DNA of 64,000 nucleotides from Alphaproteobacteria bacterium (GTDB lineage Bacteria > Pseudomonadota > Alphaproteobacteria > Micropepsales > Micropepsaceae), in NCBI GenBank assembly GCA_017307355.1, contig JAFKFG010000027.1, positions 48,198-112,197 of the forward strand. The letters are read 5' to 3'. Shown here in pieces: positions 24,178 to 32,317 of the stretch (position 1 is the stretch's first letter; each line of letters begins with the position of its first letter). A program made the translations under genes and the position numbers. Below the pieces are notes generated by a model that saw only the letters and a program-made list of their open reading frames with translations, was not told the DNA's origin and did no database searches.

Positions 24178-24918
24178 ATGAAACATATTCACATGCCCAG
24201 GGTCGATGCCCGCTATTGGGCATCCATCACCATGGCCAGCATCTTCGGCACCAATCTCGGCGATTTTTATGCGCATGAGAGCGGGCTCGGCATCGTGCCG
24301 GGCGTGGCGATCCTCGCCGCCCTGGCCGGCATGGCGTTCCTGGCCGAGCGGCGCGACCAGGGCTCCCACGAATTCTATTACTGGCTGGTGATCATCATCA
24401 TCCGCACCGGCGCGACCAATATCGCGGACTATCTCGCCTTCGCGGTGCATATTCCCGCCATTCCGCTTTCCATCGCGCTCGGCGCGGGGATTGCCGTGCT
24501 CGCCGCCTGGATGGCGATGACGGAATCCAAGGCGGAGATCGAAGCCAATCGCGGGCTTCCGGCTACCGACGGCAAATACTGGGTCGCCATGCTGTTCGCC
24601 GGCGTCTTCGGCACCGTGCTGGGCGATGTCTGCTCGCATTATTATACCGAGGCGCATGCCGCCATCGGCCTGGGCTTGCTGCTGGCGGTGATCCTGCTGG
24701 GCCGCTGGCAGGGCATCGTCGCGGCGATCCCCGGCTATTGGCTGACGGTTTCCGTCGCCCGCACCGCCGGAACCGCCATGGGCGATTGGCTGGCGGAGAA
24801 CAAGATCTTCGATATCGGTCTCACCGTCTCCACCTTCATCACCGGCCTGGTCTTTGTCGGCATCCTGGTGATGTGGCGCAGCGGCACGCGCCAGATGGCG
24901 CCCGCTAGCTCTGGATGA
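24178..24918 (+). CDS. Polytopic membrane protein with internal repeat (COG4705-like)
   Basis: A 246-residue integral membrane protein with about eight hydrophobic segments. It is built from two similar halves: ITMASIFGTNLGDF... RTGATNIADYLA and AMLFAGVFGTVLGDV... RTAGTAMGDWLA. The paired GTxxGD motifs suggest an internal duplication around a transport or binding site. The family has no established function. GAGGGG precedes the ATG at 24178. Its end overlaps the convergent hydrolase gene by 14 bp. Confidence 0.8.
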   Translation: MKHIHMPRVDARYWASITMASIFGTNLGDFYAHESGLGIVPGVAILAALAGMAFLAERRDQGSHEFYYWLVIIIIRTGATNIADYLAFAVHIPAIPLSIALGAGIAVLAAWMAMTESKAEIEANRGLPATDGKYWVAMLFAGVFGTVLGDVCSHYYTEAHAAIGLGLLLAVILLGRWQGIVAAIPGYWLTVSVARTAGTAMGDWLAENKIFDIGLTVSTFITGLVFVGILVMWRSGTRQMAPASSG

Positions 24919-25729
24919 AGGCCAGAATATCCGGGTTGATCACATCGGCATGGGTAGTGGCCATGCCGTGCGGAAAGCCGGGATAGGTCTTGAGCGTGCC
25001 GTGCTTGAGCAGCTTGATCCCGATCCGGGCGGAATCGTCGATCGGCACGATCTGATCGTCCTCGCCATGCATCAGAAGCACCGGCACGTCGATCTTTTTC
25101 AGGTCTTCGGTGAAATCGGTCTCCGAGAACGCCTTGATGCAATCGTAATGGGCGTTGGCCGCGCCCATCATGGCCTGGCGCCACCAGTTGCGGATCACCC
25201 CGTCAAAGACTTTCGCCCCCGGCCGGTTGAAGCCATAGAAAGGCCCGCTGGGAATTTCGAGAAAGAACTGTGCCCGGTTGGCGGCCGTGGCGGCGCGGAA
25301 ATTGTCGAACACCTCCAGCGGCAACCCGCCGGGATTGCTGTCCTTCTTCACCATCACCGGCGGCACCGCGCCGATCAACACCGCCTTCTTCACCCGCCCC
25401 GCATCGGCGCGGGCGACATAGGCCGCCACTTCGCCGCCGCCGGTGGAATGGCCCACATGCACCGCGCCGTGAAGGTCCAGCTTCTCGGCCAGCGCCGCCA
25501 CATCGGCCGCGTAATGCGCCATGTCGTGCCCGCCCGACGTCTGGGCCGAACGGCCATGGCCGCGCCGGTCATGGGCGATCACCCGATAACCCTTGTGCAG
25601 GAAGTACAGCATCTGCGCGTCCCAATCGTCCGCCGACAAAGGCCAGCCATGATGGAAGACGATGGGATCGCCCTTGCCCCAGTCCTTGTAGAAGATCTCG
25701 GCGCCGTCTCTGCTGGCGATGAAAGGCAT
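24905..25729 (-). CDS. Alpha/beta hydrolase, non-haem chloroperoxidase type
   Basis: A 274-residue alpha/beta hydrolase. The oxyanion region is HHGWPLSADDWDAQ, the nucleophile elbow GHSTGG, the acid in MHGEDDQIVP and the His in GFPHGMATTH. These match the cofactor-free haloperoxidase/perhydrolase and arylesterase group. The true substrate is probably an ester or lactone. It is divergent from the glutathione transferase gene (128 bp between starts). Confidence 0.92.
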   Translation of the reverse strand: MPFIASRDGAEIFYKDWGKGDPIVFHHGWPLSADDWDAQMLYFLHKGYRVIAHDRRGHGRSAQTSGGHDMAHYAADVAALAEKLDLHGAVHVGHSTGGGEVAAYVARADAGRVKKAVLIGAVPPVMVKKDSNPGGLPLEVFDNFRAATAANRAQFFLEIPSGPFYGFNRPGAKVFDGVIRNWWRQAMMGAANAHYDCIKAFSETDFTEDLKKIDVPVLLMHGEDDQIVPIDDSARIGIKLLKHGTLKTYPGFPHGMATTHADVINPDILAFIQS

Positions 25730-25857
25730 GCGTGTCTCCCGCGATTGAGGCCGGCGAAATCAAACCGCCAAAAGACGACGGCCGCAAGACACCGCGGGCT
25801 TGCCGGGCGCGGGGCAGGCGCCTAAGGACAAAGCCGCCGCCCGTCAATCGGATGCCC

Positions 25858-26562
25858 ATGACCGACCTCTCCCAATTTCCCGTCACGCGCCGCTGGCCCG
25901 CCACCCGCCCCGACGCGATCCAGCTTTATTCGCTGCCCACCCCCAACGGCGTGAAAGCCTCCATCATGCTGGAAGAGACCGGCCTGCCCTACGAAGCGCA
26001 TCTGATCGACATCATGAAGGGCGACAACAACCTGCCGGAATTCGTCGCACTCAATCCCAACGCGAAAATTCCGGCGATGATCGATCCCCACGGGCCGGAC
26101 GGAAAACCCATCGGCCTGTTCGAATCCGGCGCCATCCTGGTCTATCTCGCCGACAAGTCGGGCCAGTTCCTGTCGAAGGATCCGGCGCGGCGCTATGAAA
26201 CCCTGGCCTGGCTGTTCTTCCAGATGGCCTCCATCGGCCCCATGTTCGGCCAGGTGGGCTTCTTCCACAAATTCGCGGGCCGCGACTATGAAGACAAGCG
26301 GCCGCTCAATCGCTACGTCACCGAAGCCGTGCGCCTCTTGGGCGTGCTGGAGGCGCGGCTGACGGATCGCGACTGGCTGATGGACGATTATTCCATCGCC
26401 GACATCGCGACGGTCGGCTGGGTGCGCAACCTGATCGGATTCTATGAAGCGCGCGATCTGGTCGGCTATGACCGCTTCACCCATGTCGATGCCTGGCTCA
26501 CGCGCGCCCTCGCCCGCCCCGCCGTGCAGCGCGGTCTTCAGATTCCGGCACGGCCGGCCTAA
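25858..26562 (+). CDS. Glutathione S-transferase, YghU/Ure2p-like
   Basis: A 234-residue protein. The thioredoxin-fold N-terminal domain has IQLYSLPTPNGVKASIMLEE with the TPNGxK motif of the YghU/Nu class, IPAMIDP at the cis-Pro and FESGAILVYLADK binding glutathione. The all-helical C-terminal domain includes FFQMASIGPMFGQVGFF. Nu-class members have disulfide reductase activity with glutathione. Two near starts exist (25852 and 25858); the second is listed. Confidence 0.92.
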   Translation: MTDLSQFPVTRRWPATRPDAIQLYSLPTPNGVKASIMLEETGLPYEAHLIDIMKGDNNLPEFVALNPNAKIPAMIDPHGPDGKPIGLFESGAILVYLADKSGQFLSKDPARRYETLAWLFFQMASIGPMFGQVGFFHKFAGRDYEDKRPLNRYVTEAVRLLGVLEARLTDRDWLMDDYSIADIATVGWVRNLIGFYEARDLVGYDRFTHVDAWLTRALARPAVQRGLQIPARPA

Positions 26563-26605
26563 AACCTCGCGCAGCGGATCGCGCCTCGCATCAACGGTAT
26601 CCAAC

Positions 26606-26655
26606 CCTCATGGTTCGACAGTCGTTAGCGCCAGCGTAGTGCGACCACCATGAGG
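26606..26655. repeat. Palindromic repeat, hybrid type (class B), copy 1
   Basis: Outer arms CCTCATGGT and ACCATGAGG enclose TCGACAGTCGTTAGCGCCAG and CGTAGTGCGACC. The same inner block recurs at 45208 and 60072 with different but still pairing outer arms. It sits in a 420-bp gap between the glutathione transferase and a small hypothetical gene; that gap holds three repeats and no gene. Confidence 0.75.
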
Positions 26656-26694
26656 AAGAAAAGCGGCGTTTCGCACCGCTTGGCCGGTCTCCGT

Positions 26695-26729
26695 ACTCCT
26701 CATGCTGAGCTTGTCGAAGCATGAGGAGT
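26695..26729. repeat. REP-like palindrome (class A)
   Basis: Arms ACTCCTCATGC and GCATGAGGAGT around TGAGCTTGTCGAA. Same core (TGAGCyTGTCGAA) as six other copies in the window, with a different arm sequence that still pairs. Confidence 0.8.
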
Positions 26730-26838
26730 TTGGTGATGCCCTTACGTCGAAAATTCGCCGCCGCGGTGATGAAGAACATGCGCGACGGCAGGGGGAAAGC
26801 CTGGAAGCCGCCGCGAGCCGCAAGGCCAGACACTTACT

Positions 26839-26950
26839 GTCATTCCCGGCGAGCGTTGACTGCCATGCAGGCAACGCGAGGGAAGGGAATCCAGGCGCTC
26901 GCAACAAACACCTGGATTCCCTTCCCTCGCTTCGCTCGGCCGGGAATGAC
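26839..26950. repeat. Nested long inverted repeat
   Basis: Outer arms GTCATTCCCGGC (26839-26850) and GCCGGGAATGAC (26939-26950). Inside is a perfect 20-bp pair, GCGAGGGAAGGGAATCCAGG (26876-26895) with its complement at 26911-26930 and a 15-base loop. It resembles the intergenic repeats common in alphaproteobacteria. It may also terminate transcription in both directions. Confidence 0.75.
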
Positions 26951-26985
26951 AATACGGGTCGACGCGCCAAACGCCGTCCAGCGTT

Positions 26986-27195
26986 TCAGCCGCCTAGCCG
27001 ATCCATGCTGACGGGCGGTACATTGCCCTTCTTCACGCGGGCGACTTTGCGCACGCCGTCCCACACTTCGATGGTATGGGTGAGGGACAGCTTTTCGGCT
27101 TCGGCCAGGGCGTCCAGATCGTCCGGCACGGTTTCGACGCGCATCACCACCACGAAATCGAATTTATCGAGAAAGCGGAACTGGTAGCTTTTCAT
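26986..27195 (-). CDS. Hypothetical 69-residue protein
   Basis: A small protein beginning MKSYQFRFLDKFDFVVVMRVET and continuing with DALAEAEKLSLTHTIEVWDG. Beta-strand/helix alternation suggests a compact soluble domain. GGAGG 8 bp before the ATG at 27195 strongly supports expression. Similar short proteins are common near metabolic genes in this class, but I do not recognise a named family. Confidence 0.65.
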   Translation of the reverse strand: MKSYQFRFLDKFDFVVVMRVETVPDDLDALAEAEKLSLTHTIEVWDGVRKVARVKKGNVPPVSMDRLGG

Positions 27196-27421
27196 AGGCG
27201 CCTCCAGCGTTCTCAACGGGAGCGCGGACAGCGTTCAAGGATCTGTCCCGGATGTCTCTCAAGCGCCAGTTTGCTCGGGTAAGGGCTGGCGACGGATCAT
27301 TCTGGCACAGCCGGGCGTGCCCGTCCAATGAGGGGCGCTGCGGCCCTCGCGAAAATTCTCATGGATTCCGCGGCGCCAGATGCCAACGGAGTCGCAATGA
27401 CTTGTTTGGTATCAAGAATTA

Positions 27422-27934
27422 TCACGCCAAAATCACCACCGGCGTGTCCAGGCTGACCGTCTTCCAGATCACTTCGATGGTGCGGTTGCTCACCCCGATG
27501 CAGCCATCGGTCCAATCGGTGGGAAAAAAGGGCGGATCGACAGTCTCATAGCCCGCCGGCATGCCGTGAATTTCGATATTGTTGCCGGGCTCCCATCCCG
27601 CCGCCCGCGCCCGCGCCAGATCGTCCGCGTTGGGATAGGAAATATGCAGCGCGCGGTGATAGCGGCTCCATTCGTTGAAAGCGTCGATGGCATAGCGGCC
27701 TTCGGGCGTGCGCCCGTCGCCGGCCCGCCGCTTGGTGCCTTTGGGATTGTTGCCCAGCGCGATGGGAAAAGTGTGAAGCGTCACCCCGGCCCGCACCAGC
27801 ATCAGCTTGCGCTTGGATTTCGTCACCAATATGTGCAGCGCGTTTTCGCCTTCCGCCCAGCTGACAGCCCGCGCCGGTCCCGCCAGCGCGGCAGCCGAGC
27901 CCAATCCGAGGCAAAGTTGGCGGCGATCGATCAT
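27422..27934 (-). CDS. L,D-transpeptidase-fold protein (YafK-like)
   Basis: A 170-residue exported YkuD-domain protein. The N-terminus has DRRQLCLGLGSAAALAG, a possible Tat signal. The active site reads IEIHGMP then TDGCIGVSNRTI with the catalytic Cys. The TDGCIxVSN form, instead of SHGCIRL, is typical of the YafK-like group. In E. coli that group includes DpaA, which cuts Lpp from peptidoglycan rather than attaching it. It lies 60 bp after a LysM transpeptidase gene and an Lpp-like gene, in what appears to be one operon. Confidence 0.85.
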   Translation of the reverse strand: MIDRRQLCLGLGSAAALAGPARAVSWAEGENALHILVTKSKRKLMLVRAGVTLHTFPIALGNNPKGTKRRAGDGRTPEGRYAIDAFNEWSRYHRALHISYPNADDLARARAAGWEPGNNIEIHGMPAGYETVDPPFFPTDWTDGCIGVSNRTIEVIWKTVSLDTPVVILA

Positions 27935-27994
27935 GAATGTGGCCCTTGCAGCGACGGCGATTCTTGCCGAACCAAATCTTTGGCGCAAGACCGC

Positions 27995-29107
27995 TTAAGG
28001 CGCGGCATTCGCGGTGGGCGCGGGCACATCGTCGGGCGTATCGCTGGGCGCATTGCCGGACACACCGCCCGGTGCATTGCCCGCCACGGTGCCGGACGCA
28101 TCGATCCGGGGCAGATCCGCATCGCTGCGCGACCCATCGCCAGAATCATCACTCGGCGGCGCCAGGGTGATCGCGATCGGCATGCCCGGACGCCGGCGCC
28201 CGATTTCATCCACCGCATGCCAGTCGATGCGACCCACTTGATCGCCCGCCGCAGCCAGCACGCGCGCATGCAGGTCGTGAGGCACCATGCGCTGCATCGG
28301 CTGGTTCACGCTGATCTGGTCGATCTGGGCATGGGTGGGCGCCAGCGCCAGATACAGTTCGCCATCGACCCAGGCCAGGCGCATCGCATCGTCGATCACC
28401 CGCACCGGCGTGCCGATGGGCACTTCGTGGAACAGCTTTTCGATATCTTCGGGATAAAGATGAATGCAGCCGTGACTGACATTGCGCCCGATGCCGTAAG
28501 GCTTGTTGGTGCCGTGAATGAGATAGGCCGGCCAGCCCAGCCGGAAGGCATATTCGCCGAGCGGATTGTCCGGCCCCGGCGGCACCATGGCGGGCAGATC
28601 GGGCTGCTCCTCGCGGATCGATTTGGGCACATACCAGGCGGGTTTCACCACCTTGCCCGTCACCTTGGTGGTGCCGCGCGGGGTCATGCCCGCTTCGGCG
28701 CCCGCGCCGATGGGATAGGCTTCCACCGTCTTGCCGTCGGGCGGAAAATAATAAAGCCGCTGTCCCGCCAGGTCGATCACGATGCCTTTGCGCGGTCCCG
28801 GCGGCAGAAGATAGACATTGGGCAGAAACACCGCATGCCCATCGCCCGGACGCCAGGGATCCATGTCGCGGTTGGACGTCATCAGCTGGGCGTAGCCCAG
28901 GTCATTGTCGCGCGCGACATCCAGCAACGTGTCCCCAGCCTTGGCGACATAAAAGCCGGGCGTGCCCACGATCCGCGTATCCGCGGTGAGCGGAAATGTT
29001 TCCGCATCCGCCGCCCTTAACGAGAAGGCCAGAAACGAGGACGCCAAAACGGCAAACGCCGCGCGACGGGTGCCGCGCGACGTCCGCAATCGGAAAGATA
29101 GGGTCAT
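27995..29107 (-). CDS. LysM L,D-transpeptidase (ErfK/YbiS-like)
   Basis: A 370-residue exported protein: signal peptide about 1-35, LysM peptidoglycan-binding motif (TPGFYVAKAGDTLLDVARDN), then a YkuD catalytic domain with IHGTNKPYGIGRNVSHGCIHLYP carrying His and Cys of the active site (quoted in part). The C-terminal tail is low-complexity (GTVAGNAPGGVSGNAPSD). This layout matches E. coli ErfK/YbiS/YcfS, which attach Braun lipoprotein to peptidoglycan. It follows the Lpp-like gene by 13 bp. Confidence 0.92.
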   Translation of the reverse strand: MTLSFRLRTSRGTRRAAFAVLASSFLAFSLRAADAETFPLTADTRIVGTPGFYVAKAGDTLLDVARDNDLGYAQLMTSNRDMDPWRPGDGHAVFLPNVYLLPPGPRKGIVIDLAGQRLYYFPPDGKTVEAYPIGAGAEAGMTPRGTTKVTGKVVKPAWYVPKSIREEQPDLPAMVPPGPDNPLGEYAFRLGWPAYLIHGTNKPYGIGRNVSHGCIHLYPEDIEKLFHEVPIGTPVRVIDDAMRLAWVDGELYLALAPTHAQIDQISVNQPMQRMVPHDLHARVLAAAGDQVGRIDWHAVDEIGRRRPGMPIAITLAPPSDDSGDGSRSDADLPRIDASGTVAGNAPGGVSGNAPSDTPDDVPAPTANAAP

Positions 29108-29120
29108 GCCGTCCTGAATA

Positions 29121-29423
29121 TTACTTTTTCAGGCCTTTGGCGAACATCTGATCGACCTTGGCATTAAGCGCATCGACCTTGGAATTGGCCTCATCCGCCT
29201 TGGACGAAGCGGCGTTGGCGGCCGACATCGCCTGATCCGCCTTGGACGAAGCCGCATTGGCCGCCGACATCGCCGCATCGGCGCGCTGACCCGCCGATTG
29301 CGCCGCCGACAGCGCCTGGTCGGCCGTGGCCTGGGCCCGCTTCACGTCATCGGTGCTGGCGCAACCGGCCAGCAGCAGGGCGCCCAGCACTACCAATGGG
29401 GCTTTCTTGGTCCATGAAATCAT
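29121..29423 (-). CDS. Lpp/OprI-like alanine-zipper lipoprotein
   Basis: A 100-residue lipoprotein: signal with lipobox LAGC, then a continuous heptad-type helix with two copies of the 14-residue unit SAANAASSKADxAx. It ends VDQMFAKGLKK. In E. coli Lpp the C-terminal Lys is the residue linked to peptidoglycan; this protein also ends in Lys-Lys. AAAGGAG before the ATG at 29423 is a strong ribosome site. It is the first gene of an operon with two L,D-transpeptidase-fold proteins. Confidence 0.85.
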   Translation of the reverse strand: MISWTKKAPLVVLGALLLAGCASTDDVKRAQATADQALSAAQSAGQRADAAMSAANAASSKADQAMSAANAASSKADEANSKVDALNAKVDQMFAKGLKK

Positions 29424-29698
29424 AATACATGCTCCTTTGTTGATGGCATTTGCCGACGTCCATGTCGCGAGCATGCCCGGCAACCGCCGGTCTGAAGGAA
29501 ATCCCCGCCCTCGAATATAAACGCCGGTGAAATGTCGATTCCTCGCAATACTTTTGTGCAAACGCACGCGAGTTCCATTGGTTCCCTGAAAAGATGGCAG
29601 CATTTCGGCGCAGGCGTGGCGTTTCTGGTTAAGCATTCTTTAGCCGCGTTCCGCCCCGCCGCTGGCGGCGGCCGGCATACAGCGCTTACATTTGCGGG

Positions 29699-29893
29699 AT
29701 GGGCAGCAGCATCACCACCGTGCCGGCCATGATCGCCTATTCCGGCGATTTGCGGCGCCAGGCCAACATCACCGCCGAACCGGGGCTGGCCGAAAAGCTG
29801 CGCGCTTCCGCCAGCCAGTTGGAAAAGGCGGCCCTGGTCAAAGCGGGAATCGACAATCCCCGCATCGGAAAGATGCTGGACCTGATCGTCTGA
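29699..29893 (+). CDS. Hypothetical 64-residue protein
   Basis: A small soluble protein with a helical middle (GLAEKLRASASQLEKAALVKAG) and the end NPRIGKMLDLIV. Codon use looks like that of real genes here, and GCGGG lies directly before the ATG. No family recognised. It lies between the divergent Lpp gene (275 bp away) and a convergent hypothetical gene. Confidence 0.4.
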   Translation: MGSSITTVPAMIAYSGDLRRQANITAEPGLAEKLRASASQLEKAALVKAGIDNPRIGKMLDLIV

Positions 29894-29914
29894 TCGAATC
29901 GTCCGAGCGCACGC

Positions 29915-30256
29915 TTATTTGATGCGCGACAGGCTGCCCTTGGGCACCCGTCCCGGATTGCCGCTGATATAGCCCGCTTCGCGGAAGGCGACGTAATTGG
30001 CGAAGCGCACCCGCGCTTTCGCATCGGGCGCGATATTGCGCGCGCGGCACCAGAGGGAAAAATCCTTGGGCTCGATGTTCACTTTCAGCACATGATGGCC
30101 CGCCGCCTGGGCTTCGGCGCAAAGCGCTTCGGCTTCGGCCAACCAGGCGCCATGATGTTCCGGCAGTTTCGCGCCGTCGCTCATCAGCGCGCGGCAGTCG
30201 CGATAGAGGCCGGATTCGAACCAGGGAATTCCCACGACTTTCTGCGGCGTGCGCAT
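29915..30256 (-). CDS. Conserved hypothetical protein, 113 residues
   Basis: A soluble protein with GIPWFESGLYRDCRALMSDG, HHGAWLAEAEALCAEAQAAG and KDFSLWCRARNI. It has conserved-looking Trp, Cys and His residues and ends with a basic tail. Similar short proteins are widespread in alphaproteobacteria without an assigned role. The ribosome site is weak. No helpful neighbours. Confidence 0.65.
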   Translation of the reverse strand: MRTPQKVVGIPWFESGLYRDCRALMSDGAKLPEHHGAWLAEAEALCAEAQAAGHHVLKVNIEPKDFSLWCRARNIAPDAKARVRFANYVAFREAGYISGNPGRVPKGSLSRIK

Positions 30257-30381
30257 GGCGCTTTAATCTTCTTGATTCGCGGTGCTGGCGAAATTCGTAG
30301 GGCTGCCGCGCGCCCCGCGCCACGGCGGAGCAAATGTTTCGTAAACGCTTTCCAAAAGATTCGCGGAGTCGTGGTTCCGTC

Positions 30382-30398
30382 GCGTGACGCCGTCACGC
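30382..30398. promoter_or_regulatory. 17-bp palindrome upstream of PEP-CTERM gene
   Basis: GCGTGACGCCGTCACGC is a perfect palindrome with a single central base, 153 bp before the start of the PEP-CTERM gene, in a 295-bp gap that holds no other gene. It could be an operator; nothing shows which protein would bind it. Confidence 0.35.
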
Positions 30399-30551
30399 AT
30401 GCGGCCGCACAACAGGTCGGAAGTTCCTGCATTTTCGCGCCGATTTCATCGGAACATGTGGAACGGATTTGAATCGCGATCTGTTGTGACGCGAGGCTTT
30501 GCCTCAACTCACGCAACTCATCATCACACTGTTTCAAAGGAGGACGTCCCG

Positions 30552-31172
30552 ATGAAATCGCTGATACTCGGTGCGGTGGCGGCACTGGCAATGACAGGCT
30601 CCGCGCAAGCGGCAGTTCTGCTGAACCTAGACAGTGTGACGCCCGTAGGTTCCAACTTCCAATACAGCTATTCCGGCAGCGTCACGCCGGAGCTTGGCTT
30701 CGCCAGCGGCAACCAGCTGGTGATCGTGGACTTCGCCGGTTATATCGCGGGCAGCGCTTCGGCGTTCCCCGATGTCACCACCACGCTCTCCAACACGTTG
30801 CCGTCGGGTCTGATATTGGGCGGCAGTCTGACCGACAACGCGTCCATCCCCGATCTTGTCTTCACTTACACAGGACCGGGCTTTCAGACCAGCGGCGGCC
30901 CCTTCCCGCCAGGGTTTGATTTCACCCTGACGGCGCTGTCCAGTATCGGGACAACGGCCGATGGTGCCTTCGCGACGTCGGCGGTGGTGAACAATGACGG
31001 CAACACGGGCGCGGCGAGTTTCTCGTCCGGCCGCCTCGATGTGCCGCTGGCGTCCGCGGTTCCGGAGCCCGCCACCTGGGCAATGCTGATGACGGGCTTT
31101 TTGGGCCTGGGCCTGATGCTGCGCCGCAGGAATCGTATTTTTGATGTAACCCCCTCCGGCCTTCGCACCTGA
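30552..31172 (+). CDS. PEP-CTERM sorted exported protein
   Basis: A 206-residue protein: signal peptide about 1-20, a beta-rich Ser/Thr/Gly domain, and a C-terminal sorting signal made of PEPATWAMLMTGFLGLG, a hydrophobic helix and RRRN. Proteins of this class are cut by an exosortase and delivered to the cell surface, often with exopolysaccharide. A dozen residues (IFDVTPSGLRT) follow the basic cluster, longer than usual. AAAGGAGGA before the ATG at 30552 is an excellent ribosome site. No exosortase gene is in the window. Confidence 0.88.
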   Translation: MKSLILGAVAALAMTGSAQAAVLLNLDSVTPVGSNFQYSYSGSVTPELGFASGNQLVIVDFAGYIAGSASAFPDVTTTLSNTLPSGLILGGSLTDNASIPDLVFTYTGPGFQTSGGPFPPGFDFTLTALSSIGTTADGAFATSAVVNNDGNTGAASFSSGRLDVPLASAVPEPATWAMLMTGFLGLGLMLRRRNRIFDVTPSGLRT

Positions 31173-31205
31173 TCGGTGCTACGTTCGTACGCTGTCACTA
31201 CTCAC

Positions 31206-31242
31206 CCTCCCCCGTCAGCGTGCTTCGCACGCACGGGGGAGG
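31206..31242. repeat. Two-part GC-rich hairpin
   Basis: Outer arms CCTCCCCCGT (31206-31215) and ACGGGGGAGG (31233-31242), inner arms GCGTGC and GCACGC around TTC. It follows the PEP-CTERM gene by 33 bp and may end its transcript, though no T-run follows. The structure is perfect apart from a two-base bulge. Confidence 0.55.
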
Positions 31243-31295
31243 CAGGGTTGTACGTGCTTCGGCAAATGCCAGGTCAGAGATCTCACTCTTCAAAT

Positions 31296-31324
31296 CCTCA
31301 TGGTGAGCCAGTCGAACCATGAGG
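31296..31324. repeat. REP-like palindrome (class A)
   Basis: Arms CCTCATGGT and ACCATGAGG around GAGCCAGTCGA. Same family as the copies at 26695, 35213, 35266, 45272, 53384 and 53436; the arm triplet differs and still pairs. Confidence 0.75.
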
Positions 31325-31347
31325 GCCGTGCCGATGCGGACCTGAGA

Positions 31348-31905
31348 TCAGATTGTCTTGAAATCCACCTCAGCGGTTTTCGCCACCTGGGCGGTGCGGC
31401 CCGGCGCGGTTTGATAGGTCCAATAGAGATTGGTGTGCGCGATCACCTGGTCCGGCGGCGGCGCGCCCCATTGGCTGAGGTCTTCGGTGGTGTGCGCGTC
31501 GGCAACCAACGTCACGTCATAACCGCGGGCGAACGCGCCGTGAATGGTGGAACGGATGCAGGCATCGCTTTGCGCGCCCGTCACCACCAGCCGCCCCACG
31601 CCCAGATCCGCCAGCAGCTGTTCCAACACCGTGTCTTCGAAGGCGTCGCCATAGCGCTTGTCGATGATGGGCTCGCCCAGCCGCGGATCGAGTTCGGCCA
31701 CGATGGCCCAGCCTTCGCTGCCGGCCACAAATTCCTTGCTGTTGTGGCGCACCCAGATCAGGGGCACGCCCGCGTCCCGCGCACGCCGCGCCAAATGGGC
31801 GATATTGGCCACCACCGCGTCGCGCCCATGCGCGCCCGCCACCACGCCCGTCTGCACATCGACGATCAGAAGCGCCGTGCGCGTGCGGCCCGAAAGCGTG
31901 GTCAC
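31348..31905 (-). CDS. Isochorismatase-like cysteine hydrolase
   Basis: A 185-residue protein of the isochorismatase-like hydrolase fold. The catalytic triad is visible as Asp in TALLIVDVQTG, Lys in IIDKRYGDAF and Cys in VTGAQSDACIRSTI. The cis-peptide motif VVTGAQ precedes the Cys. Members hydrolyse amides such as nicotinamide, ureidoacrylate or N-carbamoyl compounds; the substrate here is not clear. The GTG start at 31905 follows GAGG and lies 11 bp after the DUF4189-like gene's stop, so the two are probably co-transcribed. Confidence 0.88.
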   Translation of the reverse strand: MTTLSGRTRTALLIVDVQTGVVAGAHGRDAVVANIAHLARRARDAGVPLIWVRHNSKEFVAGSEGWAIVAELDPRLGEPIIDKRYGDAFEDTVLEQLLADLGVGRLVVTGAQSDACIRSTIHGAFARGYDVTLVADAHTTEDLSQWGAPPPDQVIAHTNLYWTYQTAPGRTAQVAKTAEVDFKTI

Positions 31906-31915
31906 GATTGCCGCC

Positions 31916-32317
31916 TCAACTCGCGCAAAAAGACTGGACGATTTTGCAGGCATGGGTGCCGCCCGCCTGGCACATCGCGACCGCCATCCGCTCGGCGGCG
32001 TCGCGCGAGGCAGCCATCTCAGCCGCGCCGGTATGATCGTCGCCTTCCGCCACCGCGGCACAGCGATCCTTGAACGACACGTGCTTTTCGCAGACGCCCC
32101 GCATGCCCGCCCGCATTTCGCAATCGGCGACGGCGGCGGCAACGGCATCGGCTTCGCCCGCATGACCGCTGGCGATGCCATAACCCATCCGGTAGTGCGA
32201 CTTGGTCGACGCGATGGCGCCATAGGCGCCGGACGATTGCGCCCGGGATGGCAGCGGCATGATTGCCGCGCCGCAGACGATCGCCATAGTCAGCGGCACC
32301 GCAAAACGCATCGTCAT
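31916..32317 (-). CDS. Exported DUF4189-like cysteine-containing protein
   Basis: A 133-residue exported protein with a signal peptide (about 1-26, ending PSRAQ). The mature part begins GAYGAIASTKSHYRMGYGIASG and contains six Cys residues spaced like those of DUF4189 proteins (DCEMRAG, GVCEKH, DRCAAV, AMCQAGG, ACKIV, SFCAS), probably three disulfides. AGGGAG lies 7 bp before the ATG at 32317. Function is unknown. The 316 bases from 32318 to 32633 hold no gene I can support, although the glutathione transferase frame stays open through part of it. Confidence 0.72.
   Translation of the reverse strand: MTMRFAVPLTMAIVCGAAIMPLPSRAQSSGAYGAIASTKSHYRMGYGIASGHAGEADAVAAAVADCEMRAGMRGVCEKHVSFKDRCAAVAEGDDHTGAAEMAASRDAAERMAVAMCQAGGTHACKIVQSFCAS

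Noticed and set aside
26563..26985. A CRISPR array in the repeat-rich gap
   Set aside because: The repeats are palindromic, of different classes and irregularly spaced; there are no direct repeats with even spacers and no cas genes.
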